From contig NZ_RHOW01000007.1 of the NCBI RefSeq assembly GCF_003946215.1, forward strand, positions 1 to 64,000: a stretch of DNA of 64,000 bases, given 5' to 3'. Of the stretch, positions 1-8,615 are shown one piece after another. Numbering within the stretch: the first letter of the stretch is position 1; the number at the start of each line of letters is the position of its first letter. The position numbers were made by a program, and so were the translations under genes. The notes under the pieces were generated by a model, which saw only the letters and a program-made list of their open reading frames with translations, made no database searches and was not told the DNA's origin. Source of the DNA: Lapidilactobacillus mulanensis. Lineage in GTDB: Bacteria; Bacillota; Bacilli; Lactobacillales; Lactobacillaceae.

Positions 1-30
1 AAAGCGATATCTGTAAATTCAGATATCGCT
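1..30 (-). terminator. Probable terminator of the merR-type gene
   Basis: An 11-bp perfect inverted repeat (AGCGATATCTG at 3-13, its complement at 20-30, loop TAAATT) lies downstream of the minus-strand gene that stops at 112. Read on the minus strand it is followed by T residues that run into the window edge, so the full U-tract cannot be seen. Confidence 0.55.
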
Positions 31-111
31 CATAAATCTCCACCAACACTATTTGACAAAGACCCAATTAACCGGCTCCTGTTTTTGTATCCTCTTTATT
101 TTTCAAGGCGG

Positions 112-525
112 TTAAAAATGACGTTGCAAATAATCTGACCACAATGGATCTGGTTGCTGCTGTTCACGAGCAGTTTTAATCGCCTGATAGAAAGCCAACT
201 TGCGCTTAATATTTTCCAAATTTTGAATCAGGCTGGCCACTTGTTGCTCGGTACTCTCCACGTGGCGCGCCAACAAGGCAATAATCGGATCCAATTCGAG
301 TTCGCCCTGATCGTATTTAAAAAATTGCTGAATTTCTTTGATCGTCATGCCGGTCGTTTTGAAACATTCAATGGCGCGCAATCGCTCCACATGCGACTCA
401 TCATAGACTCGGCGATTGCCGCAATGCGTCACGTTTGGTAACAGACCGATTTCTTCGTAATAGCGCAACGTCGACAATTCCAGATCGAACTGATCGGCGA
501 GTGTGCGAATGGTAAAAGTAGCGAT
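112..525 (-). CDS. MerR-family transcriptional regulator
   Basis: Small MerR-type activator of about 137 residues. The N-terminal winged helix-turn-helix is clear (TIRTLADQFDLELSTLRYYE, then IGLL and NRRVY), followed by a long dimerisation helix (LLARHVESTEQQVASLIQNL). It has no cysteine-rich metal loop, so it belongs with the AdhR/YhdM-like group that controls redox or aldehyde-stress genes. It diverges from an aldo/keto reductase and probably controls it. The reading frame stays open upstream to 780, but that would overlap the reductase. A strong ribosome site (GGAGGT at 538-533) points to a start at 525 or 528, where both codons are ATC. No ATG, GTG or TTG lies at a usable distance, so the start codon is non-standard or the base call is wrong. 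Confidence 0.85.
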   Translation of the reverse strand: MATFTIRTLADQFDLELSTLRYYEEIGLLPNVTHCGNRRVYDESHVERLRAIECFKTTGMTIKEIQQFFKYDQGELELDPIIALLARHVESTEQQVASLIQNLENIKRKLAFYQAIKTAREQQQPDPLWSDYLQRHF

Positions 526-581
526 GATCCTGACCTCCAATTTTGAAAATAGATTGCTTTTAAAAATTAGCGTTGAACCAC

Positions 582-612
582 TTGACCTCAAGTGTACTTG
601 AGGTGATGAGAT
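582..612 (+). promoter_or_regulatory. MerR-type operator and promoter of the aldo/keto reductase
   Basis: A perfect 8-bp inverted repeat, ACCTCAAG-TGTA-CTTGAGGT (585-604), begins inside the -35 box TTGACC (582-587). About 19 bp separate this from a weak -10 (TGAGAT, 607-612). A dyad within an overlong spacer is the classic geometry of MerR-activated promoters. That the adjacent MerR protein binds here is inference. Confidence 0.7.
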
Positions 613-664
613 CAACTTTGTTAGCGAATTCAACTTAATCTGAGCACCATGAAAGGAATAGCAA

Positions 665-1633
665 ATGAAATATCGTAATTTAGGAAAATACGGCTTAAAA
701 GTTAGCGAGTTAGCACTAGGCAGTTGGATGACGGACGTGGCCACACCGGAAAAACAAGATTTAGCCGCCGCATCGATCAAGCTCGCTTATGAAAATGGCA
801 TCAACTTTTTCGACTGCGCAGACGCCTACAGCGGTGGTGCTGCCGAAAAGTTTCTCGGCAAAGTCCTCCAACAATTCCCTCGACAAGAACTCGTACTTTC
901 TAGCAAAGTGTTCTTTCCAACCGGTGATGGTGCCAATGATCGCGGGCTTTCGCGCAAACATATCTTCGAACAAGTCGATCGTTCGCTTAAAAATATGCAA
1001 ACCGATTATTTAGATCTTTATTTTTGTCACCGCTTCGACGAAACGACACCACTAGAAGAGACGTTAAAGGCGCTCAGTGACTTAGTAGACGCCGGCAAGG
1101 TTCTTTACTACGGTGTCAGCGAATGGACGCCTGTGCAGCTTTTAGAGGCGGAATTGATCATTTCCCGCGACCACCTCAATCCGATCAGCGTCATTCAGCC
1201 CGAATACAATCTCTTCGACCGCTATATTGAACACGAATTGATCGATGTCTGTGGACAATTCGGCACCGGAATTGTCCCCTTCTCGCCACTGTCACAAGGT
1301 TTATTGACCGGTAAATATCGCAAAGGGGCCGCAATTCCGGCGGGATCTCGCGCCACGTATCAATCTCAGATCCAAGCCATGTTGACCGATGATAATTTAG
1401 ACAAGGTTGAAAAATTGATTCAGATCGCCGACGATCTTCACACTGACCTCGCCACATTTTCGCTCGCTTGGGCGTTAAGGGATCCGCGCATTTCGAGCTT
1501 GATCACCGGCGCCAGCAAACCCGCACAACTTCAGCACAATTTAAAAGCCATCGATCTCGAGATTCCTGCCGATTGCTTAGCTGCAGTCGATCGCATCTTT
1601 GATTTCAAAAAATTCAAACGCCAAATCGGTTGA
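665..1633 (+). CDS. Aldo/keto reductase (voltage-gated K+ channel beta-subunit-like)
   Basis: A 322-residue NADPH-dependent oxidoreductase with a TIM-barrel fold, cytosolic. The catalytic tetrad of the AKR superfamily can be assigned: D50 and Y55 in FFDCADAY, K81 in SSKVFF and H122 in YFCHRF. Cofactor-binding signatures are GVSEWTP and the C-terminal SLITGASKPAQL. The sequence resembles the Kv-beta/YghZ/Gsp69 branch (AKR6/AKR11-like), whose members reduce aldehydes and ketones; the substrate is unknown. Ribosome site AAAGGAAT lies just upstream of ATG 665. It is the only gene after the MerR dyad promoter, which suggests induction by an aldehyde or redox stress. Confidence 0.9.
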   Translation: MKYRNLGKYGLKVSELALGSWMTDVATPEKQDLAAASIKLAYENGINFFDCADAYSGGAAEKFLGKVLQQFPRQELVLSSKVFFPTGDGANDRGLSRKHIFEQVDRSLKNMQTDYLDLYFCHRFDETTPLEETLKALSDLVDAGKVLYYGVSEWTPVQLLEAELIISRDHLNPISVIQPEYNLFDRYIEHELIDVCGQFGTGIVPFSPLSQGLLTGKYRKGAAIPAGSRATYQSQIQAMLTDDNLDKVEKLIQIADDLHTDLATFSLAWALRDPRISSLITGASKPAQLQHNLKAIDLEIPADCLAAVDRIFDFKKFKRQIG

Positions 1634-1634
1634 T

Positions 1635-2564
1635 TTAATTTTTGTGGGAGGTTTCAACGCGTTCCAATAATTGTCGCACATCCACGCCGGGGTCGACCTG
1701 TTGATTATTCAAAAAAGTATGTGTGTACGCCTGTCGATATTGACTCGGCGTCAGGTGTACTTTTTTTTTGAACAAACGCATGAAATATTTTGGATCCTCA
1801 AAAAAAGATTGCGCGCTGATTTCTTCCACCGACAAAGCCGTCGTCAACAATAAATATTTGGCGAAGTCGAGCTTCACCGTATTCATGTACGCCTTCACCG
1901 TGATGCCGACCGTCTTTTTGAAAACACGCGTTAAATAATCTGGATTGATGGCGAAATGCGCCGCCACGTCGGCCACTTTTAAATCTTGGCCCATTTGCAC
2001 CCTGATCCATTCTTTAATTTGATTGACATCATGCGGCTTGCTGGTGATCTGCTGCTGTTGCTGCCAATAATTATTCGTCAACTCGATCAACAACATCGTC
2101 TCTGCATAATCGGCCGCCAATGCAGAATAATATTCACTGTGAGCCATATCTAATAATTGTTGGGCGCTGATCATCACCTTTTCGCCGGCACTCAAGTGAA
2201 AATTCCGCGGTAAAACGGCACTGTCAACCGTAAATTTGTCAGTTAATTGTAGCTGACCCCGCGCCATAAAGTGAAACCAAATAAATTCACTTTTTTCAAG
2301 CGTGGGCAAATAACCGACGATCGTTTCCTCGGGAAAAATCGTCAGCACGTCCCCTTTTTCGACGGTGTAGTGATGACCACTCACCTCAATAAAAATTTGT
2401 CCACTCAGGCCAATGATCACTTCGACATCTTGACCATGTTGCATCGAATGATGTTGCCAACCCAATTCCGCTAAAAATTGCCCGCACTGCAAATATCGCA
2501 CCGGCCGATCAAGTGCAACTTTTAAAAACTGACTCGCCATTTTAATCACATCGCTTTTGTCCAC
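1635..2564 (-). CDS. AraC-family transcriptional regulator
   Basis: A 309-residue cytosolic regulator. The N-terminal half is a cupin-like effector domain (GLSGQIFIEVSGHHYTVEKG, then LTIFPEE). The C-terminal ~100 residues form a double helix-turn-helix of the AraC/XylS type (VADVAAHFAINPDYLTRVFK and the terminal FFEDPKYFMRLFKKKVHLTP). It is divergent from the GH127 arabinofuranosidase gene at 2647 with an 82-bp shared control region, so the simplest reading is a local activator of that glycosidase responding to a beta-arabinoside or arabinose. Its stop lies 2 bp from the convergent aldo/keto reductase stop, with no terminator between them. Confidence 0.88.
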   Translation of the reverse strand: MDKSDVIKMASQFLKVALDRPVRYLQCGQFLAELGWQHHSMQHGQDVEVIIGLSGQIFIEVSGHHYTVEKGDVLTIFPEETIVGYLPTLEKSEFIWFHFMARGQLQLTDKFTVDSAVLPRNFHLSAGEKVMISAQQLLDMAHSEYYSALAADYAETMLLIELTNNYWQQQQQITSKPHDVNQIKEWIRVQMGQDLKVADVAAHFAINPDYLTRVFKKTVGITVKAYMNTVKLDFAKYLLLTTALSVEEISAQSFFEDPKYFMRLFKKKVHLTPSQYRQAYTHTFLNNQQVDPGVDVRQLLERVETSHKN

Positions 2565-2586
2565 TTTTTCTACAATTATAACAGTT

Positions 2587-2646
2587 TTGACCCGGCAATA
2601 AAACGCCTACAATTAAGTTATCAATTCGAGAAAGAAGTGTCTACTC
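2587..2646 (+). promoter_or_regulatory. Probable promoter and ribosome site of the GH127 gene
   Basis: TTGACC (2587-2592) is followed 15 bp later by TACAAT (2608-2613). The spacing is shorter than ideal, as expected for a promoter that needs an activator such as the divergent AraC-type protein. A purine-rich ribosome site (GAGAAAGAAG) precedes ATG 2647. No AraR operator like those at 16.4 and 20.4 kb is visible here. Confidence 0.45.
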
Positions 2647-4611
2647 ATGAAAATTACGTCTACAAAAATTACCGATAAATTCTGGCAAAATTATCGCCAA
2701 TTGGTCAAAGAAGAACTCATTCCCTATCAGTGGTCGGTGATCAACGATGAAATCAGCGTCAACATTCAACGCGAGAATGCCAATTCACTCGATGCCGTTG
2801 AGAAAAGCCACGCCATCCAGAATTTAAAAATCGCCGCGGGTTTAGCGACCGGCGAATTTTACGGCTTCTGGTTTCAAGACTCCGATGTTTATAAGTGGTT
2901 AGAAACTGTTGCCTATGCGTTGCGCTATGCCCCTGATACGGACTTACAACAAAAAGCCGACGACTTGATTCAATTGATCGCCCAAGCACAACAACCCGAT
3001 GGCTATTTGGATACGTATATTCAGCTCACCACGCCGCAGAACAAATTTAAACACGTTTCTTTTAGCCATGAACTTTATTGCATGGGACATTATATTGAAG
3101 CTGGCGTTGCCTACTATCAGACCACTGGCAACCAGACGGCCTTAGACATCGCCGTTAAAATGGCCACATGTCTCGACAATCATTTTGGCCCCGAAGTTGG
3201 AAAATTACACGGCTATCCTGGCCACCCCGAAATCGAATTGGCACTCGCCAAACTCGCAGACGTTACCGGCGACACCCGTTTCACCAACTTGGCTAAATAT
3301 ATGATCGATATGCGCGGAACGACACCGAATTTCTTCGCGGAACAAACCAAGACCCGCCAGGCCGAAAACATCACAGACATGTTCGACAACATGGATCCCG
3401 ACCCTCAGGCCAAGTATTTCCAAAATCAAGCACCTGTTCGCGAGATGAAAACTGCAGAAGGACATGCCGTGCGCATGACTTATTTGCTGACCGGGATGGC
3501 ACATATTGCCCGCCAAACTCACGATCAAAGCTTGATTGAGGCTTGCCAACGTCTGTGGAATAATATCACCGATCGCCGAATGTACATCACCGGTGGTATT
3601 GGTTCGACAGTTAGCGGCGAAGCTTTTACGTACGATTATGACTTACCCAATGACACGATGTACGCGGAAACTTGTGCCTCATGTGCCATGACTTTTTTTG
3701 CCAAACAGATGCAAGAATTAACGCCTGATCGCAAATACGCCGACTTAATGGAGCGTGAACTTTTCAACGGGACGATCAGCGGCATGTCCTTAGATGGCAA
3801 ACACTTCTTCTACGTCAATCCCCTTTCCGTCGATCCCGTCGCCAGCGCCAACGATCCAACCAAGTCACATGTCAAAGTCCAACGTGCCGATTGGTTCGGT
3901 TGCGCCTGCTGCCCACCTAATCTCGCACGTCTGGTCGCCTCTGTTGACCAATATATTTACACAGTCAAAGACGACACGATTTATGTAGACCAATTCATCG
4001 GCAACCACACAACTTTCGACAACGGCCTCACAATTGACCAGTCTGGTAATTATCCATGGCAAGGAAATATCACCCTCAAAGTTACCGCTACGCAGCCATC
4101 ACAGTCGACATTAGCAATCCGCATTCCCACTTGGTCACAGCCTAATTATCAACTGGCAATTAATGGCGTCGCACAATCAATCGAACTCAATAACGGCTAT
4201 GCGAAAATTAGCCAAGTTTGGTCTGGCACCACTGAACTGACGCTCACTTTGGATATGTCTGCCCGCAAAACACAAGCCGATCCAAAAGTCACCGCAGATA
4301 TTGGCAAGCTCGCAGTTGAACGTGGTCCGTTGGTTTATTGTTTAGAACAAGCCGACAATGGCAGCCAATTGCCGCAATTAGCGCTCCCACTTACTGCATC
4401 ATTCATTGAAAAAACCGACGAAAATTCATTAGCAATTCCATTCGTCCGTCTCCAAGCTGAGGGCACGCGGATTAAAGAAGATTCCGACGCGTTATATTCA
4501 ACAGCAACCGTGCGTTCTGTTGAGGCGACCGAATTAAACTTCATCCCGTATTTCGCTTGGGCAAATCGAACTGCCGGTGAAATGGAAGTCTGGGTTGCTA
4601 AGCAAGGATAA
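2647..4611 (+). CDS. GH127 beta-L-arabinofuranosidase
   Basis: A 654-residue protein of the GH127 (former DUF1680) family, which releases L-arabinofuranose from beta-1,2-linked arabino-oligosaccharides such as those on plant hydroxyproline-rich glycoproteins. The zinc/cysteine active site known from Bifidobacterium HypBA1 is conserved: E341 and C343 in MYAETCAS, and C419, C421, C422 in FGCACCPPN, of which C421 corresponds to the nucleophilic cysteine. No signal peptide is visible, so the substrate must be imported. It stands alone, outside the minus-strand arabinan operon, under a divergent AraC-type regulator. It gives the locus beta-arabinoside capacity alongside the alpha-arabinan enzymes. 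The stop is followed at once by intergenic element U1. Confidence 0.93.
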   Translation: MKITSTKITDKFWQNYRQLVKEELIPYQWSVINDEISVNIQRENANSLDAVEKSHAIQNLKIAAGLATGEFYGFWFQDSDVYKWLETVAYALRYAPDTDLQQKADDLIQLIAQAQQPDGYLDTYIQLTTPQNKFKHVSFSHELYCMGHYIEAGVAYYQTTGNQTALDIAVKMATCLDNHFGPEVGKLHGYPGHPEIELALAKLADVTGDTRFTNLAKYMIDMRGTTPNFFAEQTKTRQAENITDMFDNMDPDPQAKYFQNQAPVREMKTAEGHAVRMTYLLTGMAHIARQTHDQSLIEACQRLWNNITDRRMYITGGIGSTVSGEAFTYDYDLPNDTMYAETCASCAMTFFAKQMQELTPDRKYADLMERELFNGTISGMSLDGKHFFYVNPLSVDPVASANDPTKSHVKVQRADWFGCACCPPNLARLVASVDQYIYTVKDDTIYVDQFIGNHTTFDNGLTIDQSGNYPWQGNITLKVTATQPSQSTLAIRIPTWSQPNYQLAINGVAQSIELNNGYAKISQVWSGTTELTLTLDMSARKTQADPKVTADIGKLAVERGPLVYCLEQADNGSQLPQLALPLTASFIEKTDENSLAIPFVRLQAEGTRIKEDSDALYSTATVRSVEATELNFIPYFAWANRTAGEMEVWVAKQG

Positions 4612-4620
4612 AAAATTCGG

Positions 4621-5262
4621 GTCTACTTGCGGCAGGAGTTGCTCCAGAAAATAGCGGGAGGTTGCTGTGGGGACGGTTCCAAGCTTTTGGAAGTTCGCCA
4701 AAAGTTTTCCGCCTAAAATATGAGCTCTTCCAAAACCGGGAAGATCTCACATTTTCCCATTTTGTAAATTCGCAAAAACCGCTCATTAACAAAATTACCA
4801 CTGCAATCCCACTATTTTCTTCCGCAACTTCTGCCTAAACTTATTTCGTCTAGGCTAGGATCTGAATAACAAGGTTCCTCAAACTTGATTAACACTGTTG
4901 CCTTTATGCAGAATAGTTCAGCTTAAAAGTTTGTGTGACAATCAAGTCCACCTTTCGCCTTCTAGAGAAAAGAGTTGCGATACAAATCAGTCGCACAGGA
5001 CTAGACGTTGACTAGAGTAACCACTATGAAACCGCCAAGATGAGTCAGAACGCGGAAGAAAAAGTTGCGCCTCGCAGTGAAATTGTTCTTGCGGGACCAG
5101 ATTATTTCCTAAACGTTCTCAGATGAATTGACTAACAATGCAGTTCTCCACAAAACCATAGTCCCGCTAGAACAAGGGTGATCTTCAAGACTTTGCCGAT
5201 TTTGCAAAGGCTTGAAGTCATCCCCACAGCGAGGCGCAACTATTTTCTGGAGCGTTCTGACG
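4621..5262 (+). repeat. Family A composite palindromic element, copy U1
   Basis: Fills most of the gene-free gap 4612-5398. It has a left unit (4631-4835), a linker and a right unit (5063-5241). The left unit's ~34-bp terminal arms (from 4631 GGCAGGAGTTGC and ending 4835 with GCAACTTCTGCC) enclose the family core GTGGGGACGG. Inside are hairpins such as CTTTTGG/CCAAAAG and GAGCTCTTCC with an imperfect partner GGAAGATCTC. The right unit has perfect 13-bp arms (AGTTGCGCCTCGC and its complement at 5229-5241). It encloses two further hairpins: GCGGGAC/GTCCCGC and CTTTGC/GCAAAG. The linker start CTAAACTTATTTCG and the motif TAGGATCTGAAT recur in U4 and U5. No ORF is supported. Confidence 0.75.
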
Positions 5263-5317
5263 GAACCGAACTAAATCCTACCTCACGCAAAACAAGCCTT
5301 CCAATTTTTTAAACAAC

Positions 5318-5375
5318 CAAAAAAAGCGATGAACACCGCGTTGATTCTACTCAACCGTGTCCATCGCTTTTTCAC
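5318..5375 (-). terminator. Terminator of the arabinose operon
   Basis: AAAAAGCGATG, an imperfect inner stem and CATCGCTTTTT form a strong hairpin with U/A tracts on both sides, just downstream of the lipoprotein GH43 stop at 5399. It ends the long minus-strand arabinan operon. Confidence 0.8.
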
Positions 5376-5398
5376 ACCCTAAATTTCAACACGCACAA

Positions 5399-6835
5399 CT
5401 ACTTACGAACCATAAACAATGGTTCGCCATTCTGATCCGTACCCGTAAAGGTCATGGTTTGCTTCTTCGTATATTGATCCCACTCCGACACAAAATAACC
5501 TTGATAATTCTTAGCGCCGATCGAAACCTGACTCTGCTCACCCTTATTTTCAAACTTCAAGTTTGCATTATCCACGCCACTGATTTTGCCATCTTTCTTG
5601 ATCGTCAAATCAGTTGGTGTCGTAATTTTCGCCGTGATTTTCTTATTCATCTGAATCACTTCATAATCGCCGATCACCTGATCAAGTTTATACTTCGCAA
5701 TTTTTTCACCGGCATAGCGCAATGGTGCCACTACCGGCCAACCCGATTCAGTGAAGAACATTTGGTGAACGCGATCTTCATAAGCCTCGCCTGTATTCGG
5801 AAAGCGAGAATGGAAAATCAAGAAATATTGATTGGTCTTCGAATCAAAGTACGCCGAATTATGCCCCGGTGAAACGTAGCCGGACTTATATGGTTTCTTA
5901 GTATCCCAAGTGTGATTACCCATAATTTTTACGCCATACTTTTCAATTGCTTGATCATCGAAGGTCGTTCCTGCTGGCCCTTGAATTTTGGTAAAATCAT
6001 TCCCTGCTGAATCGACAAAGGGACCGTCAGGATTTTTCGAGCGGCCAACGCGAATATTATAGCCACCTGTTGCATCCAAGCCCCCAAACGATAGGAATAG
6101 ATAGTAATAGTCTGTCTGGGCGTTATAGAGCATATAAGAGCCTTCTACGCGCACATGATTGCCACCGAGCAGTCGTTTGCCGTAACCTTGTCCTGCAATT
6201 GGCAAGCCAGTTTTTTCGTTCATCTTCAAAACGAATATCCCACCAGAATATGAGCCGTAAACCATCCACAACTGACCATTCTTATCATAGAAAGTTTGTG
6301 GATCGATCGCATTCGGTTCGATCGTGGCATCATACGTTACGTCGTCAGAGACGGCATTCCCCGAACGTAGGAAAATGCCCCGGTCATGATATGGACCACT
6401 GATTTTATCTGCGACCGCTAAACCAAGTACGGCCGTTGGATTATCACCTTCACAGGCACAGTAATACATGTAATACTTCTTATCTTTGAGTTGTTCAATA
6501 TCACCCGCCCAAAAAGTATCCGTACTTGCATCCGTGAACACATCCGCCAACTCGGTATGAATATCCGTAAATAATTTTTGATCATCTACATTATTAGAGA
6601 TCTGTTGCCACTTGATCAAATCAGGTGACTTCGCCATTTGCATGTGTGAACCGAAAATATAATAATCAGAACCCGATTTCACAATTGAAGGATCATGCAC
6701 AGAAACATCCGTAAATTTCGGATCGTTCAACACTTGTTTCGCCGCCTTTGGTTTCGGTTGACTGCAACCGACTAAAATACTCAACCCGACTGCCAGACAC
6801 GCTGTGCCAAACAGCGCTTTGCTTATTTTCTTCAT
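5399..6835 (-). CDS. GH43 endo-alpha-1,5-L-arabinanase, lipoprotein
   Basis: A 478-residue surface lipoprotein. The signal peptide ends in a lipobox LVGC (Cys24). The five-bladed GH43 propeller has the three acidic catalytic residues: D48 in VHDPSI, D178 in AIDPQTF and E231 in RVEGSY. A C-terminal beta domain (about 390-478) matches the layout of Bacillus Abn2-type arabinanases of similar length. It should cut debranched arabinan outside the cell into oligosaccharides for the ABC importer encoded upstream. It is the last gene of the operon, 53 bp after araB with no terminator between them. It is the only GH43/GH51 enzyme here with a secretion signal. Confidence 0.9.
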   Translation of the reverse strand: MKKISKALFGTACLAVGLSILVGCSQPKPKAAKQVLNDPKFTDVSVHDPSIVKSGSDYYIFGSHMQMAKSPDLIKWQQISNNVDDQKLFTDIHTELADVFTDASTDTFWAGDIEQLKDKKYYMYYCACEGDNPTAVLGLAVADKISGPYHDRGIFLRSGNAVSDDVTYDATIEPNAIDPQTFYDKNGQLWMVYGSYSGGIFVLKMNEKTGLPIAGQGYGKRLLGGNHVRVEGSYMLYNAQTDYYYLFLSFGGLDATGGYNIRVGRSKNPDGPFVDSAGNDFTKIQGPAGTTFDDQAIEKYGVKIMGNHTWDTKKPYKSGYVSPGHNSAYFDSKTNQYFLIFHSRFPNTGEAYEDRVHQMFFTESGWPVVAPLRYAGEKIAKYKLDQVIGDYEVIQMNKKITAKITTPTDLTIKKDGKISGVDNANLKFENKGEQSQVSIGAKNYQGYFVSEWDQYTKKQTMTFTGTDQNGEPLFMVRK

Positions 6836-6888
6836 TGCCCTTACCTCAATCTCTCTACTTTAGCTCCCCCTAGAACCAACTCTTTTAA

Positions 6889-8508
6889 TTACGATTTCTT
6901 CGCCACATCAGGAATTTTTGCGGCAGTCACTTCGGCCGCCAGTCCTAATTTATAACGTTCGATATATTCGTCGTAGCCTGCAACGCCAGCTTGATTAGGT
7001 GGCAAGGTGCTGCTTTCTGGATCTTTGAAGACCTCGTTGTCTAAATAATCGGCTAATGAATCGGCACCATTTTTATCCAGCACATATTGCGCTAAAATCG
7101 CCATTCCCCAAGGGCCGCCTTCACCAGCATTCGCCATTACAGTGATCGGTGTATTCAAGGCATCGGCTAAAATTTGTTGTGCAACCACTGGCGTCCGGAA
7201 AAGTCCACCCTGCGCAATCAACACGTCGGTGGTGATGCCCTCTTCTTTAGTCAAAACATCCATCCCAATCTTTAAGGGTGCAAAGGCTGAATAAATTTGC
7301 GACTGAATAAAGTTAGCCAAGTTAAATTGACTATTGGGTGTGCGCACAAACATTGGGCGTCCTTCTTGCACGTCTGTAATGTTTTCGCCAGACAGGTAAG
7401 CATAATTAACTAAGCCACCGGCGTTAGCCTCCGCTGTAGCTGCAGCGTGATCAAATAATTTTCCATACAATTGATCGACGGATAAATCCGAACCGATCAG
7501 CTGGCTAAATTCTGTGAACATCTTCATCCACGCGTTGACATCAGAAGTACAGTTGTTGGTGTGCACCATGGCAACTGGAGCACCCTCGGGCGTGGTGACA
7601 ATATCAATATCGCGGTGCACTTTTGCAAGCGGCTGGTCTAAGACAACCATTGAAAAAGCAGAAGTCCCTGCCGAAATATTACCTGTCCGTTTTTTGACAC
7701 TATTCGTCCCAGTCATTCCAGTGCCCGCATCGCCTTCTGGTGGTGCCATTAACGAACCAGCTTGTAATTCACCGGTCACGTCTAATTTTTGCGCGCCAGT
7801 GGTTGTTAACTTGCCTGCAACCGCACCCGCAATCAATGGCTTTGGCAAAATTTGAGCGAGTTTAAATTGATAGCCTAAAACTTGGGCCAAATGATCAAAC
7901 TTCTCCATTTTGTCATGATCATAATTATGCGTGGTCTCATCGATCGGAAACATACCAGACGCGTCGCCAATTCCGATCACTTTTTCACCAGAGAGTTGCC
8001 AATGCACATAACCCGCCAATGTCGTTAAGAAATCAACCGACTTAACGTGCGATTCCTGATTTAAAATAGCCTGATACAAATGGGCAATGCTCCAACGCTG
8101 AGGAATATTAAAATTAAATAATTTCGTTAACTGGGTTGCGGCCTCACCCGTTGTATTATTGCGCCAGGTTCTAAAGGGAACCAATAATTGATCATCCTTG
8201 CCAAACGGCAAATAACCATGCATCATCGCGCTGACACCGACTGCGGCAATTTTTGTCAGTGAAACTGAATACTGCGTTGAAACTTGTTGCTTAAGTTCGG
8301 CATAACTTGCCTGAATTCCTTGCCAAACTTCTTCAAGCGAATAAGTCCAGAAGCCATCAACCAACTGATTCTCCCAAGCATGACTGCCAGAAGCGACTAC
8401 TGAATGATCAGTCGCCACCAGGACCGCCTTGATCCGCGTCGAACCCAATTCAATGCCTAGAGAAGTTTTGCCGTCCGTGATTTCTTGTTTAATATTAATT
8501 GTCATCAT
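6889..8508 (-). CDS. araB: L-ribulokinase (FGGY family)
   Basis: A cytosolic FGGY-family kinase of about 539 residues that phosphorylates L-ribulose to L-ribulose 5-phosphate. The N-terminal phosphate motif is LGIELGSTRIKAVLV. The glycine-rich stretch GDAGTGMTGTNSV and the C-terminal ANAGEGGPWGMAIL fit the FGGY ATPase fold. This lactobacillar AraB type is closer to xylulokinases than to E. coli AraB, so the substrate call rests on its position in araDAB. Two ATG codons are adjacent (8508, 8505); the second is better spaced from GAGG. It follows araA after a hairpin that may reduce read-through. Confidence 0.88.
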   Translation of the reverse strand: MMTINIKQEITDGKTSLGIELGSTRIKAVLVATDHSVVASGSHAWENQLVDGFWTYSLEEVWQGIQASYAELKQQVSTQYSVSLTKIAAVGVSAMMHGYLPFGKDDQLLVPFRTWRNNTTGEAATQLTKLFNFNIPQRWSIAHLYQAILNQESHVKSVDFLTTLAGYVHWQLSGEKVIGIGDASGMFPIDETTHNYDHDKMEKFDHLAQVLGYQFKLAQILPKPLIAGAVAGKLTTTGAQKLDVTGELQAGSLMAPPEGDAGTGMTGTNSVKKRTGNISAGTSAFSMVVLDQPLAKVHRDIDIVTTPEGAPVAMVHTNNCTSDVNAWMKMFTEFSQLIGSDLSVDQLYGKLFDHAAATAEANAGGLVNYAYLSGENITDVQEGRPMFVRTPNSQFNLANFIQSQIYSAFAPLKIGMDVLTKEEGITTDVLIAQGGLFRTPVVAQQILADALNTPITVMANAGEGGPWGMAILAQYVLDKNGADSLADYLDNEVFKDPESSTLPPNQAGVAGYDEYIERYKLGLAAEVTAAKIPDVAKKS

Positions 8509-8545
8509 GCACCTCGATCGATTTACTATAAAAATGTTTCGTCAG

Positions 8546-8579
8546 AAAAGGCTGAATGATCAATAACAATCATCCAGCC
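8546..8579 (-). terminator. Hairpin between araA and araB (possible partial terminator)
   Basis: GGCTGAATGAT (8550-8560) pairs with ATCATCCAGCC (8569-8579), and on the minus strand the stem is followed by TTTT. It could act as an attenuator or RNA-stabilising stem, making araA transcripts more abundant than araB and the distal arabinanase. Confidence 0.5.
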
Positions 8580-8615
8580 TATAACCATGCTTGCTAGCTG
8601 AACGCATTGCACAGC

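Noticed and set aside
526-780. Longer MerR reading frame starting at 780
   Set aside because: It would overlap the aldo/keto reductase and its promoter, and the added residues are unlike any MerR protein.
4612-5398. Insertion sequence with transposase
   Set aside because: The inverted repeats looked like IS ends, but no transposase ORF or fragment is present in this or any other Family A copy.
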